A stretch of 64,000 bases of DNA from Chitinophaga polysaccharea (lineage in GTDB: Bacteria > Bacteroidota > Bacteroidia > Chitinophagales > Chitinophagaceae). Below the pieces are notes generated by a model. It made no database searches. It was not told where the DNA came from and was given only the letters and a program-made list of their open reading frames with translations. Location: positions 186,001 through 250,000 of the forward strand of contig NZ_VIWO01000001.1 in assembly GCF_007829335.1 (NCBI RefSeq). Reading direction: 5' to 3'. Positions 46,728-55,669 of the stretch are shown one piece after another; the stretch's first letter is position 1; each line of letters starts with the position of its first letter. The translations under genes were made by a program, and so were the position numbers.

Positions 46728-47339
46728 TTATTTATTTTGCGATAGTTGTTTATATTTTTCAATAAGCTGGTATCCTTCCAGAGAAGCCACCCCGTATAAA
46801 AAATTTTCCAACAATACTTTCTGCACTTTCATCATATCATAGCCTGCGGGGAAGACTTCGGGTTGAAAACAAATCATGCAGGCATGGATCCGGTACTGTG
46901 TTAATATTTTAATGTCCAGGTCCGGGCGGTACACCTTTTCGCGGATACCTCTTTCCAGGTTTTCGCGGATCATGGTGGTAAGTGTATTATTCTGGTAGTC
47001 CAGGAACAGTTGATAAGCTTTTGAATGAAACTTCTGCAGATCGAGGATAATAACCGGGTTCATGTTACGTATCCGGCGATCCAGCATATCCATTACCAGG
47101 AACAGTTCCTGTATTGCATCTTTAGATTGTTCCCTGTCTGTAAAGCATTCTTCCCTCACCTGTGCGATGAACCGGTCAATGGTTTGGGTCACCATATCAT
47201 CTTTATCGGTAAAATGAGCATACAGTGTTTTTTTGGAGATGCCCATCCTTTCGGCGATATCGTCCATGGTGATAGAGCGGGTACCAAATTGACGAAACAG
47301 GCCAAAAGCCGTGTCCATGATGCGTTCCTGTACTTCCAT
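46728..47339 (-). CDS. TetR/AcrR family repressor of the efflux operon
   Basis: A 203-residue regulator. The N-terminal helix-turn-helix reads FRQFGTRSITMDDIAERMGISKKTLYAHFTDKDDMV (about 18-53), the canonical TetR DNA-binding domain. A ligand-binding helical domain follows. The ATG at 47339 (MEVQERIMD) is chosen because TetR proteins start close to this helix; the extension to 47393 would run over the promoter and operator. First gene of the operon, it very likely controls it through the palindromes at 47380-47409. The inducer is unknown. Confidence 0.93.
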   Translation of the reverse strand: MEVQERIMDTAFGLFRQFGTRSITMDDIAERMGISKKTLYAHFTDKDDMVTQTIDRFIAQVREECFTDREQSKDAIQELFLVMDMLDRRIRNMNPVIILDLQKFHSKAYQLFLDYQNNTLTTMIRENLERGIREKVYRPDLDIKILTQYRIHACMICFQPEVFPAGYDMMKVQKVLLENFLYGVASLEGYQLIEKYKQLSQNK

Positions 47340-47371
47340 ACTTGTTTCAGGATAACCTTTGTTATGTTGCA

Positions 47372-47402
47372 CAAAACTATGGAAACTTTCCAAACCTCCA
47401 AA
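47372..47402 (-). promoter_or_regulatory. promoter of the tetR-efflux operon
   Basis: On the minus strand, TTTG (47399-47402), exactly 19 bases, then TAGTTTTG (47372-47379), an exact match to TTTG-N19-TAnnTTTG. The start would be near 47365, giving a leader of about 26 bases to the ATG at 47339. Confidence 0.8.
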
Positions 47403-47409
47403 GTTTCCA
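47380..47409. promoter_or_regulatory. TetR operator candidate (two dyads)
   Basis: TGGAAACTTTCCA at 47380-47392 is palindromic apart from its central base, and TCCAAAGTTTCCA at 47397-47409 is a near copy in inverse orientation. Together they contain a perfect 9-bp inverted repeat GGAAACTTT (47381-47389, 47400-47408). Their centres are 17 bases apart. They occupy the spacer and -33 element, so binding would block polymerase. Confidence 0.7.
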
Positions 47410-47495
47410 GTAATTATTTTTTACATGTGGTAACATTCATTTAAGCGGTGGTAGCTTTGCGCTTTATTATCTAATTTGCAGTCTAATCTTGAACC

Positions 47496-48104
47496 ATGTC
47501 GCCAAAGCTTAGATTTAAAGTATTTGCATCGAGACTGTTGCGTTACTTCTTCCAGGGATTACTCATCCTGGCACCGATAGGGATTACGGCGTTAACCTTA
47601 TACTGGGCTTTCGTTACCATCGACAATATAATACCCAAGGAGATCATCCCGGAGGATGCTTCCTTCAGCTTCCTGAAGTACAAGGGGGTGGGATTTGCGC
47701 TGGTATTACTGTTGATCGTCGTGGTGGGTTATCTCAGCTCTTCGTTTATTATCGGGCGGATCTTTGATTTGTTTGATCATTTACTGGAGCGCACTCCGTT
47801 CATAAAATACATTTATACCTCCATCAAGGACGTTTTTGATGCATTTGTGGGGGAGAAGAAAAAATTTGATCACCCGGTATTGGTGCAGATTTATGGGATA
47901 GATGTGTGGGAAATGGGGTTCATTACCCAGAGCGATGTCAGCCACCTGGGCCTGGAAGGCTATATGGCAGTATATGTACCGCATGCGTATGCCATTACCG
48001 GTAAAGTGTTTATGGTCCCTAAAGAAAGGGTAAAACCGTTGACCAACATCTCTGCAGGCGAAGCAATGAAGTTTGCCGTAAGCGGAGGTGTCACAAATAT
48101 TTAA
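47496..48104 (+). CDS. DUF502 membrane protein
   Basis: A 202-residue protein with two transmembrane segments (YFFQGLLILAPIGITALTLYWAF, about 15-37, and GVGFALVLLLIVVVGYLSSSFII, about 68-90) and the DUF502 features ERTPFIKYIYTSIKDVFDAF and MVPKERVKPLTNISAGEAMKFAVSGGV. The function is unknown. The family is widespread. It is divergent from tetR and the intervening 156 bases contain the efflux operator and promoter. Confidence 0.9.
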   Translation: MSPKLRFKVFASRLLRYFFQGLLILAPIGITALTLYWAFVTIDNIIPKEIIPEDASFSFLKYKGVGFALVLLLIVVVGYLSSSFIIGRIFDLFDHLLERTPFIKYIYTSIKDVFDAFVGEKKKFDHPVLVQIYGIDVWEMGFITQSDVSHLGLEGYMAVYVPHAYAITGKVFMVPKERVKPLTNISAGEAMKFAVSGGVTNI

Positions 48105-48201
48105 TTATCCCGTTATTCAACGGGTGGTGTCAAATAGCGCGACCCGTTGGATATTTAGACTGTTAAATTGGCTATATTCGTGTACCCAAAAATATAGCTA
48201 T

Positions 48202-49182
48202 ATGTTAACCCAATCCTGTTTACGTATTACCGTAATCTTTAGTGTAATAATATTATCATGTACCGAAGCGGGTGCATGGGGCTTTTTTGCGCATCAGCGT
48301 ATCAACCGGCTGGCGGTATTTTGCCTGCCGCCGGAGATGATGGTATTGTATAAGCCGCAGCTGGAGTACCTTACCACGCATGCCACTGACCCTGATAAGC
48401 GCCGGTATGCGGTAGCGGCGGAGGCGCCACGGCATTTCATCGACATCGATTTGTTTGACGCACCGCCGTATAATAATATCCCCAGGAACTGGGCTGATGC
48501 GGTAGCGCGGTATACGGCCGATACACTGCACCGGAATGGTATTTTGCCCTGGCATCTTGAAAAGATGCTGGCTTTGCTTACGGGTGCGTTCCGCGACAGG
48601 GACCAGCAGCGGATCCTGCGCTTATCGGCCGAATTGGGCCATTACATGGCAGATGCGCATGTGCCGCTGCATGCCTGCTCCAATCACAACGGGCAGTTAA
48701 CTGGGCAAACCGGCATCCATGGTTTGTGGGAGTCGCGCATTCCTGAGTTACTGGCCGACGAGGAATTCAGTTACTGGGCCGGGAAAGCCACGTATATCGC
48801 GGAGCCGCGGAAGTATATCTGGGACGTGATCCGGGTAAGTGGCATGGCGGCGGATACGGTGCTAAGATGCGAGAAGCAGCTGAGCCAGGCGTTTCCGGCA
48901 GGCCGCCGGTTTGCTTATGAAAACAGGAATAGCGTGCTGGTACGTACTTACGCCGACGACTATACGAAAGCATATGCGCGGTCTATGGGCGACATGGTAG
49001 AGCGCCGCATGCGGCAGGCTATTGGCGCGGTAGCCGCTGCCTGGTATACCGCCTGGGTCAATGCTGGACAGCCGTCCCTGCAGGCACTGAGCCATACAAC
49101 CCTTACCCCATCGGAGTTACAGGCATTTGAACAATTGCAACAGCAGTGGGGGAAAGGGAATCTAACCGTCAGAGAAGAGTAA
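48202..49182 (+). CDS. S1/P1 nuclease or zinc-dependent phospholipase C-like secreted enzyme
   Basis: A 326-residue exported protein of the P1-nuclease/phospholipase C superfamily. The signal peptide appears to be cut after Ala25, making Trp26 (WGFFAH) the new N-terminus. In this superfamily that residue coordinates zinc, and His31 follows. Further candidate ligands lie in FIDIDLFD (about 100) and LGHYMADAHVPLHACSNHNG with IHGLWESRIPEL (about 152-192), which gives the H-x3-D, H and H-x3-E pattern. Nuclease versus phospholipase activity cannot be decided. The ATG at 48202 was used; the longer frame overlaps the DUF502 gene. Confidence 0.8.
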   Translation: MLTQSCLRITVIFSVIILSCTEAGAWGFFAHQRINRLAVFCLPPEMMVLYKPQLEYLTTHATDPDKRRYAVAAEAPRHFIDIDLFDAPPYNNIPRNWADAVARYTADTLHRNGILPWHLEKMLALLTGAFRDRDQQRILRLSAELGHYMADAHVPLHACSNHNGQLTGQTGIHGLWESRIPELLADEEFSYWAGKATYIAEPRKYIWDVIRVSGMAADTVLRCEKQLSQAFPAGRRFAYENRNSVLVRTYADDYTKAYARSMGDMVERRMRQAIGAVAAAWYTAWVNAGQPSLQALSHTTLTPSELQAFEQLQQQWGKGNLTVREE

Positions 49183-49230
49183 GCGCGTTAAAATATTTAT
49201 AGTAATTCTAAATAATTAGAAAAGAAATTT

Positions 49231-49238
49231 TATCTTTG
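49231..49238 (+). promoter_or_regulatory. candidate -7 element for serC
   Basis: TATCTTTG, exact TAnnTTTG, with no TTTG at the expected -33 distance. It would give a leader of about 130 bases to the serC ATG. Confidence 0.4.
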
Positions 49239-49375
49239 CCCATACCATCTTTTAGCCTATCCTACACCACGCGCCTTACAGGTTTTAAAACACCCGTGCC
49301 GTTTTTTTTCCGTTTCCTTAGAAAAACCAAAACAAAGTGGAAAGATCAAAAAATGAATTTAATCTGAATCGCAAC

Positions 49376-50449
49376 ATGAAGGTGCATAATTTTAACGCAG
49401 GTCCTTCTGTATTACCCAACGAGGTATTGTACAAAGCCAGTAAAGCGCTGATTGACTTTGAAGGGTCAGGCATGTCGATACTGGAAATTGGTCACAGAAC
49501 GGAACCGTTTATAGCGGTGATGGACGAGGCGCGCAACCTGGTGAGGGAATTGATGCAGCTTGATGACGACTTTGAGGTACTCTTCTTACATGGGGGAGCT
49601 ACCACGCAGTTTATGCAGGTGCCAATGAATCTGCTGGAAAGCAGTGAAACAGCGGCATATGTAGATACCGGCGTATGGTCCAACAAGGCCATCAAAGAAG
49701 CCAAAGTGTTTGGTTACGTTGACGTAGTAGCCAGCTCCAAAGAAAGCAACTATAATCACATCCCCAAACAGTTCACCATTCCGCCGCAGGCCAGCTACCT
49801 GCACATCACTACCAACAATACCATTTATGGTACCCAATGGCATATGACCCCGGTGACCGACGTACCCCTGGTAGCTGATATGAGTAGCGACATCATGAGC
49901 CGCAGCATGGACTTTAACAAGTACTCGCTGATTTATGCCGGTGTACAGAAAAACATGGGCGCCGCCGGCGCTACGATGGTAGCCGTACGCAAGAGCATCC
50001 TGGGCAAAGTGAGTTCCCGTAAGATACCCGGTATCATGGATTACCGCAATCATATTGAAAATGGTTCCATGCTCAACACCCCTCCCGTTTTTGCTGTATA
50101 CATCAGCATGCTTACACTGCGCTGGCTGAAGGAACAGGGCGGTATTCCTGCCATTGAAAAAATCAATGATAAAAAAGCAGCCTTGCTGTATGATGAAATA
50201 GACCATAATCCACTGTTTCGTGGCACCGTGGTAAAGGAAGATCGTAGCAAGATGAACGCCTGCTTCATCATGGATAAACCGGAAATGGAGGAAGAATTCC
50301 TGAAATTCTGTAAGAAAGAAGACATTGTTGGTATCAAAGGACACCGTCTCTCCGGCGGCTTCCGTGTATCGATGTACAATGCCCTGCCTTATGAAAGTGT
50401 AGAAGTGATGGTAGAAGCCATGAAATATTTCTCCCTGAAAAAGGCCTGA
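49376..50449 (+). CDS. serC: phosphoserine aminotransferase
   Basis: Converts 3-phosphohydroxypyruvate to phosphoserine in serine synthesis and acts in pyridoxal phosphate synthesis in many bacteria. The 357-residue class-V aminotransferase begins MKVHNFNAGPSVLPNEVL and has FLHGGATTQFMQVPMNL (about 75), VADMSSDIMSRSMDFNKYSLIYAGVQKNMGAAG with the PLP Lys near 197, and HRLSGGFRVSMYNALPYESV at the C-terminus. The ATG at 49376 matches family starts; the GTG at 49337 is less likely. DUF1015 follows on the same strand. Confidence 0.96.
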   Translation: MKVHNFNAGPSVLPNEVLYKASKALIDFEGSGMSILEIGHRTEPFIAVMDEARNLVRELMQLDDDFEVLFLHGGATTQFMQVPMNLLESSETAAYVDTGVWSNKAIKEAKVFGYVDVVASSKESNYNHIPKQFTIPPQASYLHITTNNTIYGTQWHMTPVTDVPLVADMSSDIMSRSMDFNKYSLIYAGVQKNMGAAGATMVAVRKSILGKVSSRKIPGIMDYRNHIENGSMLNTPPVFAVYISMLTLRWLKEQGGIPAIEKINDKKAALLYDEIDHNPLFRGTVVKEDRSKMNACFIMDKPEMEEEFLKFCKKEDIVGIKGHRLSGGFRVSMYNALPYESVEVMVEAMKYFSLKKA

Positions 50450-50471
50450 TAAAAAATTAAGATATCTCTGT

Positions 50472-50522
50472 TTACGGAGTTGCGGATAGTTATTTTATAG
50501 ATAACTCCCTGCAACTCCGTAA
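50472..50522. terminator. hairpin after serC
   Basis: Arms TTACGGAGTTGC (50472-50483) and its exact complement (50511-50522), with further partial pairing of AGTTAT and ATAACT inside. AT-rich, without a clear U-tract, so it could be an attenuator or partial terminator between serC and DUF1015. Confidence 0.5.
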
Positions 50523-50586
50523 TTCGTTAGGGATAAATCATTATTTTTATTATAACATTTACCCTCAAAAATAATATATCTATATC

Positions 50587-51831
50587 ATGGCTATTATCAG
50601 ACCATTTAATGGATTAAGACCCAAAGAAGCATTGGCCGCCCAGGTAGCAGCAAGGCCCTATGACGTGCTCAGTTCTGAAGAGGCAAAAACCGCTGCAGCC
50701 GGTAACCCGTATTCATATTATCATGTTTCTAAATCTGAAATAGATTTACCCGAAAATATTGATACCCATAGTCAGCAGGTATATGACAAAGCTGCGGAAA
50801 ACCTCCACCGCCTCGTACAGGAAGGCGTACTTTTCGCAGAAGCACAACCCGCCTATTATATCTATAAGCTGGTAATGAACGGCCGCGCGCAAACCGGCCT
50901 GGTATGCGTTTCATCAATAGCCGACTATAACAACGGCATCATTAAAAAACATGAATTCACCCGGCCCGACAAAGAACTGGACCGGATCAATCATATTAAA
51001 ACCACCAAGGCACAAACCGGGAACGTATTCCTGGCTTACAACGATGTACCGGAATTAAATGCCCTGGTAGACCGCTGGCAGGAGCATAACAAACCGGCAT
51101 ACGATTTCACTGCCGATGATGGCATCCAGCACACCGTTTGGGTGGTAAATACGCCTTCAATCGTTCAGGACATCACGACCCTCTTTGCAGAGAAAGTACC
51201 TTGTACCTATATTGCCGACGGGCATCACCGCGCCGCCTCCGCCAGTCTGGTACAAAAGGAATTTGAAGCCGCCGGTAAAATCACTTCTATAGAAAATCCG
51301 ATCAACTACTTCCTCACCACCATATTCCCGGCCAGCCAGCTGGCTATCCTGGACTACAACCGGGTGGTAAAAGACCTCAATGGTTTGAGCAAAGAGGCGT
51401 TGTTGTCCCGGCTCGACTACGATTTCACGGTGGAAGAAATCGGTCATTTGCCACAACAGCCCACCATGCTGCATGAATTCAGTATGTACCTGGAAGGCAA
51501 ATGGTACCGCCTCGTAGCCAAAGAAGGCACCTATACCACCGACCCAATTGGCATCCTGGATGTTACCATCCTTTCCAATAATGTGCTCGACAAACTACTG
51601 GGCATCAAAGACCAGCGCACTGATAAGCGCATCGACTTTGTAGGAGGTATCCGCGGACTCGGGGAACTGGTAAAACGTGTAGACAGCGGAGAAATGAAAG
51701 TAGCATTTGCCCTGTACCCGGTTACCATTCAGCAATTATTTGATATTGCCGACAGTGGCAACGTAATGCCGCCCAAAAGCACCTGGTTTGAGCCGAAGCT
51801 CCGCGATGGGCTCATCACTCATACTATTTAA
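50587..51831 (+). CDS. DUF1015 protein
   Basis: A 414-residue cytoplasmic protein of the DUF1015 family: MAIIRPFNGLRPKEALAAQVAARPYDVLSSEEA at the start, HEFTRPDKELDRINHIKTTKAQTGNVF (about 118-145), and CTYIADGHHRAASA (about 208) with the conserved DGHHR. The function is unproven. The position after serC repeats an association known in many bacteria (serA/serC-DUF1015), suggesting a link to serine or PLP metabolism. Confidence 0.88.
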   Translation: MAIIRPFNGLRPKEALAAQVAARPYDVLSSEEAKTAAAGNPYSYYHVSKSEIDLPENIDTHSQQVYDKAAENLHRLVQEGVLFAEAQPAYYIYKLVMNGRAQTGLVCVSSIADYNNGIIKKHEFTRPDKELDRINHIKTTKAQTGNVFLAYNDVPELNALVDRWQEHNKPAYDFTADDGIQHTVWVVNTPSIVQDITTLFAEKVPCTYIADGHHRAASASLVQKEFEAAGKITSIENPINYFLTTIFPASQLAILDYNRVVKDLNGLSKEALLSRLDYDFTVEEIGHLPQQPTMLHEFSMYLEGKWYRLVAKEGTYTTDPIGILDVTILSNNVLDKLLGIKDQRTDKRIDFVGGIRGLGELVKRVDSGEMKVAFALYPVTIQQLFDIADSGNVMPPKSTWFEPKLRDGLITHTI

Positions 51832-52030
51832 TGTCGTTTTAATGTTGTTTTAATATCATTAGTCCCCCTCTAAGTGGGGGACGCTTTAATTTTGCCCATA
51901 TTCCCCCATTTATTCAGATTATCATTTAGGGTAATATAAAACTGGCATTTTCTTTGTCTACCTGCGGATCGATTGATTGGCGGCACATTACCCCATTTTC
52001 CTTACTTTTACAACAAACGACAGACAAGGA

Positions 52031-53107
52031 ATGAATAAGCGGTCTTCTTTATTGAAAGCATTTATAGTTGCAGGAGTTTTATTTTCGCAGGTAGCAGTGG
52101 CGCAGGATGCCAAAGAATTGTACAATACGGCCACCGGCTTTATACGTACCGGAGATTATTCCAATGCTATTCTGGTATTGAACCAGGCCTTACAACTGGA
52201 GCCGGACAATTTTGAATATAAAAAGCAACTGGGCTTTACCTTTTACCTGAAAGGAGACCTTGTAAAGGCCAAGAGTGTGATAGAACCTTTGCTGAACAGC
52301 AAAGAAGCAGACGTACAGACATTCCAGATAGCTGGTAATATTTTTATAGGACGGGAAGAATGGAAAGCGGCACAGCGCATCTACGAACGTGGCATCCGTA
52401 AATTCCCTAACAGCGGAGAGTTGTACAATGACAACGGCAATATGCAGATGAACTTCAAAATGTATGATGCCGCATTGAAGAGCTGGATTAAAGGTATTGA
52501 GCAGGATCCGGGATTTCCGGGCAACTACTACAATGCCACCAAAACATACAGCTACAGTAACAATCCGCTTTGGTGCATACTGTACGGCGAAACCTTCATG
52601 AATATGGAAAGTTTCACTACCCGTACCGCAGAAATCAGGAACATCGTACTGGAATCCTATAAAAAATTATTCAATGATCCATCGCTGTTTGAAAGCGCGC
52701 TGACCGACGATAAAAAAGGAAAAAGAGGTGGCGGCAGCGACTTCGCAGAGGCCTATAAAGCCTGCATGGGCAAACAGATCAGCGTAGTAACGGGTGGAAT
52801 AGATCCCGATGCTTTGATAATGGTACGTACCCGTTTTCTGCTGGACTGGTTTAATTTTTATGGTATGAAGTATCCGTATGCGCTCTTCGACTTTCAGCGT
52901 AACCTGTTGCAGGAAGGTATGTTTGAATCTTATAACCAATGGTTATTTGGTCCTGCTTCCAACCAGGCCAACTATAAAGCCTGGGTAGGATTACACAAAC
53001 AGGATTACGATGCCTTCCTGCAATTTCAACGCAGCTACCCATTAAAGCCAAGACCGGATGAGTATTACAACGATGGGAAGTTTACGCTGATTAATTCGGG
53101 GTACTAG
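52031..53107 (+). CDS. tetratricopeptide-repeat secreted protein
   Basis: A 358-residue exported protein with a signal peptide (MNKRSSLLKAFIVAGVLFSQVAVAQ) and an N-terminal block of TPR-like pairs (ELYNTATGFIRTGDYSNAILVLNQALQLEPDN, AAQRIYERGIRKFPNSGELYND), then a less repetitive C-terminus (SDFAEAYKACMGKQISVV onward). I do not recognise the C-terminal part. Partner and role unknown. The ATG at 52031 starts the signal peptide. Confidence 0.78.
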   Translation: MNKRSSLLKAFIVAGVLFSQVAVAQDAKELYNTATGFIRTGDYSNAILVLNQALQLEPDNFEYKKQLGFTFYLKGDLVKAKSVIEPLLNSKEADVQTFQIAGNIFIGREEWKAAQRIYERGIRKFPNSGELYNDNGNMQMNFKMYDAALKSWIKGIEQDPGFPGNYYNATKTYSYSNNPLWCILYGETFMNMESFTTRTAEIRNIVLESYKKLFNDPSLFESALTDDKKGKRGGGSDFAEAYKACMGKQISVVTGGIDPDALIMVRTRFLLDWFNFYGMKYPYALFDFQRNLLQEGMFESYNQWLFGPASNQANYKAWVGLHKQDYDAFLQFQRSYPLKPRPDEYYNDGKFTLINSGY

Positions 53108-53202
53108 TATTTGGATATTTTTTGGATTTACCCGTATAGTCGTTTAGTTGCTGTAGCAACTGAATGACTAAATCCGTAAATTGTAAATCTCAAAATCTGA
53201 AT

Positions 53203-54858
53203 ATGCTCGTTACCAAACACCAAAACACCATCAACAACGCGGTAAAGGCGAACCACGAAAGAACTTTTTACTCGCAATACCCGGAGCATCCCAAAGCTTA
53301 CGGTGAAGAAGCCCATGCAAAGGGTGTTCAAAGTTACCAGCAACTGCTGGGCAAACCCTTCAAACAGTTATTGCAAACCGGAGAAACAGGCTGGAGCGGA
53401 GAAGAGGTATCTCCTTACACCCAGGAAGTTTTAGGCGTGAGCTATCCCATTTTTGCGGTCAGCGATTTACTTAGCAAAGCCGCCGAGGCAGGAAAAAGCT
53501 GGGGCAAGCTGCCGGTAGCAGAAAGAGCAGGCGCCCTGACCGAGACATTGGAACGTATCAAAGATTATTTCTTCGATATCGCCAATGCCACCATGCATAC
53601 CACCGGGCAAAGCTTTATGATGAGTTTCCAGGCCTCTGGTCCACATGCCAACGATCGTGCCCTCGAAGCCATTGCCACCGGTTACCACGAGTTACAACGC
53701 TACCCTCCTCACCTGGAATGGGAAAAGCCAATGGGCAAAATCAGCATCCGGCTGTATAAAACGTTTAAGCCTATTCCCAAAGGTATCGGCGTAGTGATTG
53801 GCTGTTCTACCTTCCCGGTATGGAATACCCTGCCTGGTGTATATGCCGACCTGATTGCCGGCAACCCGGTCATTATAAAACCGCATCCGAAAGCTGTTCT
53901 TCCTATAGCTATCGCCGTTAGCGCCATACAACAGGCATTGCGGGACAATGGCTATGATCCTCATATCTGCCAACTGGCAGCCGATAGCTCAGATCACCTG
54001 ATTACCAAGGAGCTATGCGAACACCCCGATGTAAAACTCATTGACTACACCGGCGGTAGCGCCTTTGGCAATTATATAGAATCCCTTCCAGGAAAGACGG
54101 TATTTACGGAGAAAGCGGGCGTTAATTCCGTTATATTGGATAGCGTAAAAGAACTGGGGCCCGTGATTGAGAACCTGGCTTTTTCCGTTAGCCTGTATTC
54201 CGGGCAGATGTGTACAGCGCCACAGAACTTCTTTATTCCTGAAAACGGGATCAATACTGCCAACGGGCACGTACCTTTCAACGAAGTAGTACAACAGCTC
54301 AAAGACGCGGTAGTAGGCCTGGTGAATCATCCAAAAATGGGAGCAGGCACCCTGGGCGCCATACAAAACGACCAAACCCTGACCAGGGCCAAGGAGGCCC
54401 GGCACCTGGGCGGTAAAGTAATACTGGAAGGCGGTCCGGTAACCAACGAAGAATTTAACAAGGCGAGGATATGCTCCCCTACCATATTGGAAGTAAGCAG
54501 CGCCGATACAGCTATTTATGAAAAAGAGCTGTTCGGCCCCGTTATCCTGATCATTAAAACCAGGGATACCGACCATAGCGTTCAACTGGCCAAACAAATG
54601 GCCGTTAAATATGGCGCTATCACCTGTGCCGCCTATTCTACCGACAAGCAGACCAAAGACAAAATAGAAGAAGAAATGAACAGCGTATTCACCCCTGTAT
54701 CCTTTAACCTTACCGGGTTCATTTGGGTGAATCAGCATGCTGCATTTTCCGACTTCCATGTTACCGGTGGTAATCCGGCGGGGAACGCCAGTTTTACCAA
54801 CCAGGAATTTATTGTGAAGCGATTTGTGTGGGTAGGCAACCGGGAACTGGCTGAATAA
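53203..54858 (+). CDS. paaN: PaaN-type aldehyde dehydrogenase of phenylacetate degradation
   Basis: A 551-residue protein of the aldehyde dehydrogenase superfamily closest to PaaN. Features are ALEAIATGYHELQRYPPHLEWEKPMGKI (about 155-185), IPKGIGVVIGCSTFPVWNTLPG (about 195), IDYTGGSAFGNYIE (about 280), TEKAGVNSVILDS with the general-base Glu, and the catalytic Cys in LYSGQMCTAPQN (about 335). PaaN opens the ring in phenylacetyl-CoA catabolism, yet no other paa gene is in the window, so it may serve another aldehyde. The start at 53203 fits the family (KH motif just after the start); an ATG at 53164 is also open. A terminator follows at 54871. Confidence 0.85.
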   Translation: MLVTKHQNTINNAVKANHERTFYSQYPEHPKAYGEEAHAKGVQSYQQLLGKPFKQLLQTGETGWSGEEVSPYTQEVLGVSYPIFAVSDLLSKAAEAGKSWGKLPVAERAGALTETLERIKDYFFDIANATMHTTGQSFMMSFQASGPHANDRALEAIATGYHELQRYPPHLEWEKPMGKISIRLYKTFKPIPKGIGVVIGCSTFPVWNTLPGVYADLIAGNPVIIKPHPKAVLPIAIAVSAIQQALRDNGYDPHICQLAADSSDHLITKELCEHPDVKLIDYTGGSAFGNYIESLPGKTVFTEKAGVNSVILDSVKELGPVIENLAFSVSLYSGQMCTAPQNFFIPENGINTANGHVPFNEVVQQLKDAVVGLVNHPKMGAGTLGAIQNDQTLTRAKEARHLGGKVILEGGPVTNEEFNKARICSPTILEVSSADTAIYEKELFGPVILIIKTRDTDHSVQLAKQMAVKYGAITCAAYSTDKQTKDKIEEEMNSVFTPVSFNLTGFIWVNQHAAFSDFHVTGGNPAGNASFTNQEFIVKRFVWVGNRELAE

Positions 54859-54870
54859 CAAAAATATTGG

Positions 54871-54906
54871 CAAGCGTCCCGGCATCAAGGGGCGCTTGTT
54901 GTTTAA
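54871..54906 (+). terminator. terminator after paaN
   Basis: Stem CAAGCGTCCC (54871-54880) and GGGGCGCTTG (54889-54898, one G-T pair) with an 8-base loop and a T-rich tail. Confidence 0.8.
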
Positions 54907-54921
54907 AGCCTATATGTATTT

Positions 54922-55587
54922 ATGAGAAAACTGCTATCTGTCATTTTCGTTGCCACCTGCTATACCATAGCATGTGAGCAGGCGCCCAAAGCTGACAAAG
55001 CTACGATTACCGAAGCACAGACCGTGCAACCCGGAACAGGTAATGCTTATCTGCCCGACACGGCCGCCAGCCGGGTGGAGTGGGTAGGTACCAAACCTAC
55101 CGGCAAACACCATGGTATCCTGAAACTGGCAGGTGGTGCACTCTATGCACAAGACTCCACTATTACCGGTGGACAGTTTATCATCAATATGAATTCCCTG
55201 CAAGATGTTGACCTGGCCCCGGATACCGCCATGCAACACAAACTGGAAAATGAACTGAAAGGGCAAATGTTTTTTGATGTTAAAAAATATCCCCGTGCCA
55301 CTTTTGAAATTACCCGTGTAACGCCTTTTCAACCAGCAGTAGGCGATCTACCTACGTTAAAAAATGCCACTCACACTATCAATGGCAACCTGACATTGAA
55401 GGATGCCACCAAAAATATTTCCTTCCCGGCCATCATCAGCTTTAGTAAGCACCGAATCAGGGCAGTGGCTAACTTCAATATAGACCGCACCCAGTGGGGA
55501 ATCAGTTACCGGGCCGACAAATCGCTGCAGGACAAACTGATCAACTCACAGGTAAATATTTCCTTCGATATTAGTGCCACCCGTTAA
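54922..55587 (+). CDS. YceI family lipoprotein
   Basis: A 221-residue lipoprotein or secreted protein: N-terminal hydrophobic segment with Cys near 18 (YTIACEQ, a weak lipobox), then a YceI lipocalin-like beta barrel from about 45 (SRVEWVGTKPTGKHHGILKLAGGAL, LKGQMFFDVKKYPRATFEITRV, TINGNLTLKDATKNISFPA). YceI proteins bind isoprenoid-type lipids such as polyisoprenoid quinones. The target is not known here. It follows the paaN terminator. Confidence 0.9.
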   Translation: MRKLLSVIFVATCYTIACEQAPKADKATITEAQTVQPGTGNAYLPDTAASRVEWVGTKPTGKHHGILKLAGGALYAQDSTITGGQFIINMNSLQDVDLAPDTAMQHKLENELKGQMFFDVKKYPRATFEITRVTPFQPAVGDLPTLKNATHTINGNLTLKDATKNISFPAIISFSKHRIRAVANFNIDRTQWGISYRADKSLQDKLINSQVNISFDISATR

Positions 55588-55669
55588 GTTCGCTTTTCGT
55601 TTTTTTCTGCGCGAAGCCAATAAAATATTTTAAATTTAGTATCACCACTACTACCTAAAACTGACCGCG

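Noticed and set aside
48088..48201. N-terminal extension of the P1-nuclease/PLC-like gene overlapping DUF502
   Set aside because: The signal peptide begins at 48202; the upstream stretch is not signal-like and lies partly inside the DUF502 gene.
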